From contig NZ_PGVB01000034.1 in the NCBI RefSeq assembly GCF_002860205.1, forward strand, positions 1-64,000: a stretch of 64,000 nucleotides of DNA, written 5' to 3'. The position numbers and the translations under genes are program-made. Below are positions 1 to 8,874 of this stretch, in pieces (the stretch's first letter is position 1; each line of letters starts with the position of its first letter). The notes beneath the pieces were generated by a model. That model saw only the letters and a program-made list of their open reading frames with translations, was not told the DNA's origin and ran no database searches. Origin of the DNA: Bacillus sp. T33-2 (lineage in GTDB: Bacteria; Bacillota; Bacilli; Bacillales; Cytobacillaceae).

Positions 1-77
1 GACGGGTGATATGCAAAAATCCTTCTGAATTACGAAGAAAAACTTAAGTTCAATCTATATAGATTAAGATTACTAAA

Positions 78-1700
78 TTAATATAATGGAACTCTCCATT
101 CATCCTTCACTGGATATATGCGTTTTACAGAGAGCAGGTGCAATGTTAATTCTTCAGGCACTTCATCCATATCATACGAAATTAGCTCGATTGATGTCTT
201 GTAGCGGCCATGCTCATCTTTTTCATAGAGAATGGAGCCGCTAGGATAAACAAGATAGGTTTTTCCTTTGCCATCTTCTAAAGCCCATTCGCGAAGCTCT
301 GTGGCAGCAGTTGTTTCCATGCCGCCCTCCATTTCAATTTTGAAGATCTTTTCCCTTTTGACCGGGATTAACGACTTCTGAAATGAATATTTACTATCTT
401 TTTTCGCTTCCTTGATCGTCATAAAATTGCCTTCATATTCAAAAGAAACAGGTTTGTTCCTCAATTCTTTTGGATTAATTTTTATGGAGAAATCCGCAGG
501 CTCGGTTTTGATGATCCCATCCAGGACAAAAGTGAGTTTTCCTTCATCCTTGGTTGGTACGAATGACTCATTCCAGGCTGAACGGCCGAATTCGCCCAAG
601 GGACTGCCAGAACTGCTCAAGAGTTGTAAGACACTTTCTTCCGGTTTTACAAACCAGGCATCGCGATGATAAACAGGTTTCTTTTCCTCGTTTTCAATGT
701 GATATTGCAGTGCTGGCCCATAGCTATCGAAGAATTCTACGCTTTCCCTGCCAAACTTTTTCCTGATTACACCCAGCTTTTCTTCCAACCTCGATTGTTC
801 CTCTTTGGTTAAAGATGTTTCATACAATAATTCATCGGAAGAAGGACTATGCTGTACTTCCTTCATTTGAATGTTCACACCATGCTGAATTGTATTGGAA
901 TCCTTTAATGGAATGATCGTTGTCAGTTTGCGGCTTTCTGTCAAATCTACCGGAATTTCCAGTTTCCAGTTACCCTTTACTCCGTCCAGCTCCACCAAAT
1001 CCAGCTTTACAACGAAGTTCTCCAGGGAGTCATACTCCTTTAAAGAAAATTCGATTAATCCGTAGTCAGATCCCTCTGACCAAGCTGTGCCCGCGGTTAG
1101 CTTATCAAGTCGTTTTCCATTTTGGTCGACTGCATAGACATCGTTCTTCGATTCACCCAGATAGAGCTGGGAATCTTGTGCTTTTCCTTCATTATTTAAA
1201 ATTTGATAGGATAACGCAACCCGGGACGAATCAGCAATAACATCCTCTACTATGAAAGTAAGCCCTTGATCCTGCACTTCCAGGTTGACCCGCTGTGCAA
1301 GACCATTTTCAGTTGCCATTCTTAATCCTTCGTCCACCTGGTCTGTTGAGAACAAACCGCCGATCCACTGGGCAAAGCCGGGATTTAGTGATGTACTTAG
1401 ACCAACGACCAAAATGATTCCTGCTGCTGAAAGCATGATGCGTTTCCAGGGAGTCCGCTTCTTGGGGAATACTTCCGGTTCATAAGGATCAAGCTGATCC
1501 AGGACTAGTGATGCAAAATTATCGGGCAATGTCGGCGTTTGCAATGTTTCTTTTAAAAATTCTTGTTCCTGCCTAAAGGCTTCGATTACATGCTTACAAC
1601 CAGTGCATCTTGTTAAATGGCTCTGAACAAGAACAAGTTCTTGTTCAGTAAGAAGGTTATCAACATAATGTGAGAGTTTAGCTGCCGTTGGACAGTTCAT
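78..1700 (-). CDS. Anti-sigma factor, zinc-finger N-terminus with DUF4179-type extracellular part
   Basis: About 540 aa. The N-terminal 40 residues carry an HxxxCxxC anti-sigma zinc motif (HLTRCTGCKH), followed by one membrane helix near residues 87-105 and a long extracytoplasmic region resembling DUF4179. The gene is partner to the ECF sigma gene directly upstream and overlaps it by 23 bp, so the two are translationally coupled. I place the start at the ATG at 1700 because AGGAGG lies 8 nt before it; an upstream in-frame codon at 1718 has no such site. Family knowledge: such proteins hold the sigma factor at the membrane until a signal releases it. The signal cannot be read from the sequence. 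Confidence 0.85.
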   Translation of the reverse strand: MNCPTAAKLSHYVDNLLTEQELVLVQSHLTRCTGCKHVIEAFRQEQEFLKETLQTPTLPDNFASLVLDQLDPYEPEVFPKKRTPWKRIMLSAAGIILVVGLSTSLNPGFAQWIGGLFSTDQVDEGLRMATENGLAQRVNLEVQDQGLTFIVEDVIADSSRVALSYQILNNEGKAQDSQLYLGESKNDVYAVDQNGKRLDKLTAGTAWSEGSDYGLIEFSLKEYDSLENFVVKLDLVELDGVKGNWKLEIPVDLTESRKLTTIIPLKDSNTIQHGVNIQMKEVQHSPSSDELLYETSLTKEEQSRLEEKLGVIRKKFGRESVEFFDSYGPALQYHIENEEKKPVYHRDAWFVKPEESVLQLLSSSGSPLGEFGRSAWNESFVPTKDEGKLTFVLDGIIKTEPADFSIKINPKELRNKPVSFEYEGNFMTIKEAKKDSKYSFQKSLIPVKREKIFKIEMEGGMETTAATELREWALEDGKGKTYLVYPSGSILYEKDEHGRYKTSIELISYDMDEVPEELTLHLLSVKRIYPVKDEWRVPLY

Positions 1701-2244
1701 CGAAATAGCCTCCTTCACGTTTCACTGTTTCTCTCATTTTGTTCTTGGCCCGGTGAAGCTTGATTCGGACTTGTGACAAGGGAACCCCGGCCAGCTCACT
1801 TATTTCGTTATAGCTTAACTCATTAACAAATCGTAAAAGAATTATCATCCGTTCATCTTCTGGCAGGGTTGCGATCAGCCGTTCTAGTTGCCTCTGTTTC
1901 TCTTTTTTTAAAAAAATGACTTCAGGGTGATCAGGGTTGACCACTTTTTCATAGCTCATTTCAATCTGTTTCATTTTATAGCGCTTTTTTCGGAACTCAT
2001 CCATACAATGATTGATTGCCACCCGATAAATCCAGCTGGAAAACGAGCCCTTCTCATCATATTTGCCGAGCTGGTGATACACCTTGATAAATGCATCCTG
2101 TACAAGGTCCTGTGCATCCTGGGGGTTTTTTGTCATCCTTAAAATCGTGGCATACAGCTTATTTTTATATTTATTGATGATATTTGCGTAGGCTTGTTTG
2201 TTGCCTGACAGCACTTCCCGGATCCACTGCTGCTCCTCTTCCAT
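1678..2244 (-). CDS. ECF-type RNA polymerase sigma factor
   Basis: 188 aa, the normal size for an ECF sigma factor. Region 2 is visible around residues 25-90 (DLVQDAFIKVYHQL, then FSSWIYRVAINHCMDEFRK), and region 4 around residues 125-175 (LPEDERMIILLRFVNELSY, then an HTH ending VRIKLHRAKNKMR). AGGAGGTG precedes the ATG with good spacing. It is the first gene of a two-gene unit with the anti-sigma factor. Such pairs are usually autoregulated, but I could not identify a convincing ECF promoter upstream. The 312 bp between this gene and the divergent protease hold no other gene that I can support. It cannot be assigned to SigW, SigM, SigV or another named group by eye. Confidence 0.92.
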   Translation of the reverse strand: MEEEQQWIREVLSGNKQAYANIINKYKNKLYATILRMTKNPQDAQDLVQDAFIKVYHQLGKYDEKGSFSSWIYRVAINHCMDEFRKKRYKMKQIEMSYEKVVNPDHPEVIFLKKEKQRQLERLIATLPEDERMIILLRFVNELSYNEISELAGVPLSQVRIKLHRAKNKMRETVKREGGYFDELSNGS

Positions 2245-2556
2245 TTGGCACCTCCTGACTTCAATTGAGGTTGATCAATTCCTGTTACTTTGTCATCTAT
2301 AATAACGGGTTCATTGTTGAAATAATTACATTGGTTCAAAAATATTTTTTAAATAACGAAAAGTAGAAACAGGCTGGAACATTTTTGTCGTTCTTCGCAA
2401 ACCCGCCTATATCTCTAATCCTTAAGCACTACTGCAAATTACTCCTTTTTTCCAACTATAAATATACCGTTCTGTCGATAGATAACAAGGTTAAGTGGTG
2501 AGATAATTTCTATAAACATTAATGACTGAAATTTCAGTGAAAAAGGAGTGCTTACT

Positions 2557-4992
2557 TTGAAATTAAGAAGGTGCATTTTTACTTTGGCCATGGCAATTGG
2601 TTTATTGGCAGGCTTGTTTTTACCTTCTGCAAATGCGAACATGGCTGGCCTGTCCCTGGCAAATGGAGAGATAACCGTAGCAGCGATGGACCGGCACCTT
2701 TTGGAGGAAATGAAACAAAACACTGGATTAATCAATGTCATTGTTACTTTCCATGGAGACAGTGCACCGACGGGAGATAATATGAAATTATTAAAATCAC
2801 TGGGCATAACGAAGGGGCTCTCGATGCAGTCATTGCCCATCGCCGGGATTTTAGCGACTTCGGAGCAAATCAAAGCTCTTTCCAAAAACAAAAATGTGCG
2901 GTCACTTTATTTGAATGGTAAAGTGGAATTTTACAATGCAGAAGCAAGAGAATTGACCGGTGTTGATAAGGTCCGTACCAATGACGCAATGAGAAAAGCG
3001 AACGGCGGGCTGCCTGTGTCCGGCCAGGATGTCGGCGTTGTCATTAATGACAGCGGAGTGGATGGAACACATCCTGATTTAAAGCTGGGAGGGAATCTTG
3101 TACAAAACGTGTTGGGAACAACAAACCTGACAATGTTAAATGGACTGGCGCCAGTGGTCTATCTTGAGGATGTCCCAAACACAGATACAAACTCCGGACA
3201 TGGAACCCATGTTGCAGGTACTGTTGGGGGCACAGGGGAAATGTCTTCCGGATTATATGAGGGTGTTGCACCAGGAGCAGACTTGATCGGCTATGGCTCA
3301 GGAGCAGGGGTGCTGATCCTTGATATGATTGGCGGGTTTGATTATGCTATAACGAACCAAAACCGCTACAACATCCGGGTGATCACCAACTCTTGGGGCA
3401 CAAATGATGACTTCTTTGTAGACAATCCTGTTAATGTAGCAACGAAACGGTGCTATGACCGAGGAATTGTTGTCCTGTTTGCAGCCGGGAATGCAGGTCC
3501 TGATGAAGATACACACAATCCCTATGCGAAGGCTCCATGGGTAATATCCGTGGCCGCCGGGCAGAAGGATGGAGAACTGGTGGATTTCTCTTCACGGGGA
3601 ACCCGGGGTGTCGGGGAGACATTTACAGTAGACGGCGAAACTTGGACGTGGAAGGACGAGCCGACAATAACGGCACCAGGTGTTGATATTGTATCCACCC
3701 GGGTTATTGCGCCGCTTGGTGCTTTATCCATAACGGATGACATTAATCTGGCACCCGGGCATGTGCCTTTCTACGCACACATGAGTGGAACATCAATGGC
3801 GACACCGCATGCTGCGGGTATAGTTGCCCTGCTGCTCGATGCGAATCCATTATTGTCACCGGCTGAGGTAAAGGGCATTTTAAGCAAAACCGCCACAAAT
3901 ATGCCTGGACGCGAAGCTTATGAGGTTGGTGCGGGTTATATTAATGCATACGCTGCTGTTGACCAGGCATTCAATCAAAACAAAAAATATGGAACAACTG
4001 TCAATAAAAATAAGACCTTTAACGCGTATGCGACGAACAATGTTATCCGGGAAAATTATGAAATGCAATATAATCCTTTATCGGCGAACGAAATGACATT
4101 CAAAGTACAGGAACAGCAGGCGCAGCTGGTGGCTAAAATGTATGCGGACGGCGACCATTATACGGAAGAAGGCGGCAATCCATTAGTGTTCACCATAACC
4201 GATCCGAATGGTGTTTCTTATGAATCAGGATTTAATCCTTTGTACAGCATCGACCTTGTCAATACGATCAGCGTCGACAATCCGGCCGCAGGTGAATGGA
4301 AGCTGACGGTCAGTGCCCATGCCGGTGCGGCACTTCCCGAAAAAGTCGTCGGAACGATTACACAGAAGACTGCCAGCACGCTGAAAGGGTTAAATGATAT
4401 CGATGGCCATCCGGCTGCCGGTGCGATTAAAACAGGAATTTATGAACGGCTGTTTGATGCGAAGGCCGACGGGAAATTTTATGCAGATGAGCTATTGACA
4501 CGGAATGATCTGGCGGCTTATTTAGTAATGGGTGCCAGCATACGCCAAGTCGCCCAAACAACGGATAATGCAGCGGTTGACGCAGTAACAAGCAGAGGTG
4601 CCGCATTGAAAGGAAAGCATCAATATGATGGAGTAATGCTGGCAGATGGAGCCGGGAAGTTTAATGGTACCGGAAAACTATCGCGTGCCGAACTGGCTTA
4701 TTCGCTTGTTCAAAGCCTAGGTCTACAAGAACAGGCAAAGAGTTTCAACGGTGAGGTTTCAGTCTCTTACAAGGGAGAAAGGCTGCCGATCAGTGATGCC
4801 AATCAAATACCTGCCGAACTAAAGGGCTATGTCCAATTGGCACTTGACCTTGGCATCCTGAATGCACATTTCACCACAACGCAGGGACCGTATGACTTAG
4901 AACCAACCATACACGCTACGATTAAGCCGGCAACTAATGTTACGCGAGGAGAATATGCGGTAGCAATGACACGGTTCTTCAACACATACTGA
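2557..4992 (+). CDS. Secreted subtilisin-like serine protease (S8) with SLH-like C-terminus
   Basis: 811 aa from the TTG at 2557, which has AAAGGAG 8 nt upstream; a GTG at 2548 overlaps that site and is unlikely. A signal peptide (basic start, hydrophobic core, ANA cleavage region) is followed by an inhibitor-I9-like propeptide. The catalytic triad is readable: Asp165 in DSGVDGTHPDL, His215 in SGHGTHVAGT, Ser413 in SGTSMATPHAAG, plus the oxyanion Asn312 in AAGNAGP. Roughly residues 480-610 form a beta-rich domain. The last 170 residues resemble S-layer-homology repeats (LALDLGILNAHF, then NVTRGEYAVAMTRFF). Probable role: extracellular protein degradation, possibly wall-associated through the C-terminus. 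It is monocistronic. Confidence 0.93.
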   Translation: MKLRRCIFTLAMAIGLLAGLFLPSANANMAGLSLANGEITVAAMDRHLLEEMKQNTGLINVIVTFHGDSAPTGDNMKLLKSLGITKGLSMQSLPIAGILATSEQIKALSKNKNVRSLYLNGKVEFYNAEARELTGVDKVRTNDAMRKANGGLPVSGQDVGVVINDSGVDGTHPDLKLGGNLVQNVLGTTNLTMLNGLAPVVYLEDVPNTDTNSGHGTHVAGTVGGTGEMSSGLYEGVAPGADLIGYGSGAGVLILDMIGGFDYAITNQNRYNIRVITNSWGTNDDFFVDNPVNVATKRCYDRGIVVLFAAGNAGPDEDTHNPYAKAPWVISVAAGQKDGELVDFSSRGTRGVGETFTVDGETWTWKDEPTITAPGVDIVSTRVIAPLGALSITDDINLAPGHVPFYAHMSGTSMATPHAAGIVALLLDANPLLSPAEVKGILSKTATNMPGREAYEVGAGYINAYAAVDQAFNQNKKYGTTVNKNKTFNAYATNNVIRENYEMQYNPLSANEMTFKVQEQQAQLVAKMYADGDHYTEEGGNPLVFTITDPNGVSYESGFNPLYSIDLVNTISVDNPAAGEWKLTVSAHAGAALPEKVVGTITQKTASTLKGLNDIDGHPAAGAIKTGIYERLFDAKADGKFYADELLTRNDLAAYLVMGASIRQVAQTTDNAAVDAVTSRGAALKGKHQYDGVMLADGAGKFNGTGKLSRAELAYSLVQSLGLQEQAKSFNGEVSVSYKGERLPISDANQIPAELKGYVQLALDLGILNAHFTTTQGPYDLEPTIHATIKPATNVTRGEYAVAMTRFFNTY

Positions 4993-5019
4993 ATGCTGGA
5001 AGTTTTCACTGATAACAAC

Positions 5020-5048
5020 AAGGGCTGTCGACACTGTCGGCAGCCCTT
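5020..5048 (+). terminator. Hairpin after the S8 protease gene
   Basis: AAGGGCTG at 5020-5027 pairs with CAGCCCTT at 5041-5048, 27 bp after the protease stop. No T-run follows, so it may be a weak terminator or an mRNA 3'-end stabiliser. Confidence 0.5.
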
Positions 5049-5187
5049 GCCATTATCTTCGTGAACCAATGCATTGGGTTTCCATTAACGATTCTTAATT
5101 AAAGGGGTCTAGGGAAGCTTCTACTTACTTATTTCAACGCTCCAGAAGATTTTGAAGGACAATTCTGCGGTCAACTCACTCGTTTTT

Positions 5188-5480
5188 GTCCATCATACCC
5201 ATTATGACGGACAGAATTTCCTATTCCGCGGCTGATTTTGTCCATCATACCCATTATGACGGACAGCTTTTCCTATTCCACGGCTGATTTTGTCCATCAT
5301 ACCCATTATGATGGACAGCTTTTCCTATTCCGCGACTGATTTTGTCCATCACACCCATTATGATGGATAATTTTTCCTATTTCGTGGCTGATTTTGTCCA
5401 TCACACCCATTATGATGGATATTTTTTCCTATTTCGTGGCTGATTTTGTCCATCATACCCATTATGATGGACAGCTTTTC
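5188..5480. repeat. Six tandem 52-bp units, each with a 25-nt hairpin
   Basis: The unit core starts at 5188, 5240, 5292, 5344, 5396 and 5448, an exact 52-bp period. Each core is GTCCATCATA, a CCCAT loop, and TATGATGGAC; units 3 and 6 have perfect 10-bp arms and the others one or two changes. Linker bases (TTTCCTATTCCGCGGCTGATTT-like) are also conserved. The array lies between two convergent genes. Because 52 is not a multiple of 3, the reading frame shifts from unit to unit, so the small open frame across it is not a protein. There are no variable spacers, so it is not CRISPR. It could be an expanded dispersed intergenic repeat. Confidence 0.95.
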
Positions 5481-5548
5481 CCAGTTCCTACGGGGTTTTG
5501 GCTTTAACCAAAAACGGTGAAATGCACGGACAGGTAAAATAAAAATTT

Positions 5549-5577
5549 GAAAAAAAGCATGCCAAAACGGCATGCTT
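5549..5577 (-). terminator. Rho-independent terminator of the yvbH-like gene
   Basis: On the minus strand, AAGCATGCC and GGCATGCTT form a perfect 9-bp stem with a 5-nt loop, followed by a run of T. It lies about 100 nt after the stop codon of the YvbH-like gene. Confidence 0.85.
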
Positions 5578-5674
5578 CTTCAATTGTTGATGAAGTTTTA
5601 CATCTCCCATTGAAATATATCCTTTGACATGATCATAGTACGTAATAATGTTCTATGATGCCCCTTTGCGTTAT

Positions 5675-6292
5675 TTAATTATTAATATACTTTTCAAAAA
5701 CATACCCAAAGTCTCTAACGTTAAACTTTTTCCTGCTGTTCATGAGCCAGTTAAATGCAGTATCATTGATAATCTTAAAGTTATCGACAATGTTGCTGTC
5801 ATTGTTTGCGGCTGTGCGGCCAAGGGTGGCAGAGGCTAATTTCAGGCTTTGCTCGGCGTATTCCATCGAGATTTCATTTTCCTTACAAATTTCTGAAATT
5901 TTGATAAGGGCTTTATATAAATCTTTTAATTCTTCAATGTGTTTTTTATGTACATCGATTGAGAAAGCCTCTGAACCAATGACAAATTTAATTTCCACAT
6001 CGAGGTCAACAGTTCCTGCAGTTTCAAGATACACATTCGAAATGGAATGCTCCCGGTAGCTGTAGCGGCGGAGTGTCCTCTTTTTGCTTACTGCACTGGT
6101 ACCGTCCAGGTGTATGAGAGCCTTGTTTGTAAAGCAATATTCATCCGACTTTGATTTGATTAGGAAGTATATCTTTTCGTTGTCTTCGTGCATGACGTAA
6201 TCGTCGGCATCTACTTTATCGTAATCAGCCGGTTGAATTACACTGCCTACATCACTTAATCCAAGAACATCTGACGCCATTCGTTTGAACAA
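5675..6292 (-). CDS. yvbH: YvbH-like PH-domain protein
   Basis: 205 aa from the TTG at 6292, preceded by AAAGGG at about 9 nt. A frame-extending ATG at 6301 sits only 1 nt from that site, and the family normally begins MFKxxASxxLGLSD, which the TTG start reproduces (MFKRMASDVLGLSD). Residues about 20-130 form a bacterial PH domain (bPH_1/DUF1696 type; IYFLIKSKSDEYCFTNKAL). The helical C-terminus matches the YvbH oligomerisation region. No catalytic motif is seen. The biochemical role of the family is unknown to me. It is a single gene with its own terminator. Confidence 0.8.
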   Translation of the reverse strand: MFKRMASDVLGLSDVGSVIQPADYDKVDADDYVMHEDNEKIYFLIKSKSDEYCFTNKALIHLDGTSAVSKKRTLRRYSYREHSISNVYLETAGTVDLDVEIKFVIGSEAFSIDVHKKHIEELKDLYKALIKISEICKENEISMEYAEQSLKLASATLGRTAANNDSNIVDNFKIINDTAFNWLMNSRKKFNVRDFGYVFEKYINN

Positions 6293-6522
6293 AAACACCA
6301 TCCCTTTCTTTTTTCGTCTTCAGAAAAAAATATCAAATCTATTTTAACATATGCTGTAATATTGTTAGGCTGATAAAATAAGCAAAATATTAAAAATAGA
6401 TTTTGGCCAGAAAAATAGTCCAAACAGCCCAGAAACATAAACATGGTTAACATCGTAAATATGGGGTAACTAAATATCTGGTAATATTTTCTGAGATAGA
6501 GGTATTTTGGGAGGGTTAGAGA

Positions 6523-7941
6523 TTGAAGGTAATAAAGAGAGGGTTTTTGATCAGCCTTGTGTTGCTCGTGGCGGCTGGGTGTTCGCACCAGGTTGAACCG
6601 GACGCAAAAAGCGCTGCAAAAAACAGTGAAGCAAAGCAGGCGGGACAAAGCAAACAGGAGTCTAAGGTAGAAGGTAACATCCCGGAGGCGGCACGCACTG
6701 TTGAGGGCATGATTAACCAGAAACCAGGCGTGCTTGTGGACAAGCATATCGACCCTGAATTGGAAACAGCGAGCGGTTGGAAGGGCATGGATTACATAAA
6801 ATTTTATGACAAGACGTTCAAGCCACTAGCTGAAAAAGAAATCCGCAAACATTTTGAGAAACAGGAAAGCATCACAGCAGACAGCGCCTATAATTACCTG
6901 GTGCATATGCTCGGTTCAGGTCTCTATAAGGACTACTATGACCAACTGGTTAATTACGATCATGGCTTCGTAATGCCTGAGCTTCCAGAGGGTCCTGACC
7001 AAGTTGAAACAAAACAGAAGAAAGTTAATGTCATGGTACTGGTGGATGCGAGCGGCAGCATGAAAGAAAAAGTTGCCGGTGGAGTGAAAATGGATCTTGC
7101 CAAGGAGACAGTTGCAAAGTTCGTGGAACAGCTTCCTGCAGAAGCCAATGTTTCACTGCTGGCATATGGTCATGTCGGATCCGGCAGCGATGCGGACAAA
7201 GCAGAATCATGTTCAAAAATTGACACTGTTTATCCATTGAATAAATATGATGCAGTTGCCTTCAATCAATCCATGAACTCGTTCAATGCAGCTGGATGGA
7301 CCCCGCTTGCCGGTGCGATTGAAAAGGCCTTTGAATTATTGCAGCGTTATAGTAATGAAGAATACCATAATATTGTTTATATCGTGAGCGACGGGATTGA
7401 AACATGTGATGGTGACCCAGTGCAGGCCGCGAAAAAACTGCAGGAAAACAATATTAATGCAAAGCTGAATATTATCGGTTTTGATGTCGACGACAAAGGG
7501 CAGCAGCAATTGAAACAGGTTGCCGAAGCTGGGCAAGGAACTTTAACGACTGTTAGCGATAAGGCAGAGCTCGAAACCACTATCCTGAAAAAGTGGCGCC
7601 CGACCATCGGACAGCTTGTGTGGACACAGGGTGTCACCCTTGCCGATTCCGTAAAGGCGACGGAAAGAATGAACAATATTTTTAACCCATTGTACCATTC
7701 CTCGGATAATGAAATGATCCGGATTCAGAATGCAGCTTATTTCCTGAATTCGGAGGAACTGATCAGCGATGAAGTGGAGGATGAACTCCTGCAGTTAATT
7801 CGGGAAATGCATGAGCTCCGGTACAGCCATTTCAAAAAAATAAGGGAGGAAAAAGACCAGCAACGGGAAGCTGCGGAAAAAGAAATTGACGGAAAAGTGG
7901 AGGAGTGGCGGAAACAATGGGAAACAGAGCCGCAAGGTTAA
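6523..7941 (+). CDS. VWA-domain lipoprotein
   Basis: 472 aa starting at TTG, with GGGAGG about 8 nt upstream. A lipoprotein signal peptide ends in AAGC (Cys20), followed by a hydrophilic Ser/Lys/Gln-rich spacer. A von Willebrand A domain spans about residues 165-330, with the metal-binding MIDAS residues intact: DASGSM, then TPLAGAI, then SDGIETC. A charged helical tail (residues 425-470) ends the protein. Such proteins sit on the outer face of the membrane and bind partners through metal-dependent contacts. It resembles the YwmC/YwmD type of secreted VWA protein. Neighbours give no further clue. Confidence 0.85.
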   Translation: MKVIKRGFLISLVLLVAAGCSHQVEPDAKSAAKNSEAKQAGQSKQESKVEGNIPEAARTVEGMINQKPGVLVDKHIDPELETASGWKGMDYIKFYDKTFKPLAEKEIRKHFEKQESITADSAYNYLVHMLGSGLYKDYYDQLVNYDHGFVMPELPEGPDQVETKQKKVNVMVLVDASGSMKEKVAGGVKMDLAKETVAKFVEQLPAEANVSLLAYGHVGSGSDADKAESCSKIDTVYPLNKYDAVAFNQSMNSFNAAGWTPLAGAIEKAFELLQRYSNEEYHNIVYIVSDGIETCDGDPVQAAKKLQENNINAKLNIIGFDVDDKGQQQLKQVAEAGQGTLTTVSDKAELETTILKKWRPTIGQLVWTQGVTLADSVKATERMNNIFNPLYHSSDNEMIRIQNAAYFLNSEELISDEVEDELLQLIREMHELRYSHFKKIREEKDQQREAAEKEIDGKVEEWRKQWETEPQG

Positions 7942-8064
7942 TACTTTTCTTCAGTCCGCATGATGGTAATTAAGTCTACAAGTATGACGATGATCAAGAT
8001 ATTCTTATTTGAAGGTTCCAGAAGCATGATCTTCCGGGACCTCCTATTTTAAATGGGGTAAAAA

Positions 8065-8604
8065 TTATGTTGTTCCGACCAATAATTGCTTCGATAGCCT
8101 CTTACCCAATTTGGAGTTAATGAGTTGCTGACTGTCCATTATCACTGGTATGTATTTTAGGTCATTTTTTTCTGATGTTAATCTGGTGACAGGCACATTA
8201 AATTTCAAAATGAAATCCTCATAAAATGTCGGGTTCAGCAATGCGATAACGTAGTCAGGCTTGTTTGCAACCAGGTATTTAACTATGAACGACAAAATGT
8301 TCAATAGTTTGCCCGTATATTGATAAACAGGGTTAATAGCCAATTTATCAAATTCAAACACTTTTGCATTATGTAGTTCCTTGTAATTATGAAAAGGAAA
8401 AAGTTCGTTAACAGGCGCATGAAGGTAATTATATGGGGAAAATTCAACGCATCCATAGTCACCCTCTATGTCACTGAAAATAAATCTTTCAACCCCTGGT
8501 GTTATATAAGATTCCAATTCAAATTCATTTTCAATCCATACAGGGATCCATATATCATCAAATCTTTCCATATCACGTTTGGTTTCTACACGAAAAACAG
8601 ACAA
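8065..8604 (-). CDS. Unknown protein, possibly GNAT-like acyltransferase fold
   Basis: About 179 aa from the TTG at 8604, chosen because GGGGAGG lies 7 nt upstream; an ATG at 8625 would place that site inside the coding region. I do not recognise a named family with certainty. The pattern VFEFDKLAINP, then a helix, then KPDYVIALLNPTFYEDFILKFNVPVT looks like the beta4-helix-beta5 core of GNAT-like proteins, including N-acyl amino acid synthases and autoinducer synthases. That is a fold guess only. It is transcribed away from the downstream GGDEF-EAL gene, with about 270 bp between the two starts. Confidence 0.6.
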   Translation of the reverse strand: MSVFRVETKRDMERFDDIWIPVWIENEFELESYITPGVERFIFSDIEGDYGCVEFSPYNYLHAPVNELFPFHNYKELHNAKVFEFDKLAINPVYQYTGKLLNILSFIVKYLVANKPDYVIALLNPTFYEDFILKFNVPVTRLTSEKNDLKYIPVIMDSQQLINSKLGKRLSKQLLVGTT

Positions 8605-8874
8605 AAAATTTCCTCCCCTGCACAATTCTTACATTAATTTTACCATAAATCGACCAATTATTAGAAGGTAAATTTGAATAAGATCGTGCAGGGCCATTTA
8701 TAAGTGGATTATGGTGCTGCTGCGCAAGGAAAAAGGTCGAAGTTTTGTGACTTCTTGACAATTTTACGGTACAATGTTTGTAGAGTATATTACCTAAATT
8801 TAGTATAAATGTAAATGTTTATTCAGGTCTTTTTCATAGAATTAAAGCAGTAACTGTCGTCGGAGGGAAGCCAT

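Noticed and set aside
5188-5480. CRISPR array
   Set aside because: Units are contiguous, including the stretches between hairpins; there are no unique spacers and no cas genes nearby.
5358-5573. Open frame of 71 codons across the hairpin array (minus strand)
   Set aside because: The repeat period of 52 shifts the frame at each unit, there is no ribosome site, and the peptide merely reflects the DNA repeat.
8756-8784. TTGACA ... TACAAT as promoter of the GGDEF-EAL gene
   Set aside because: The spacing between the two hexamers is only 9 bp; a -10 at 17 bp is poor.
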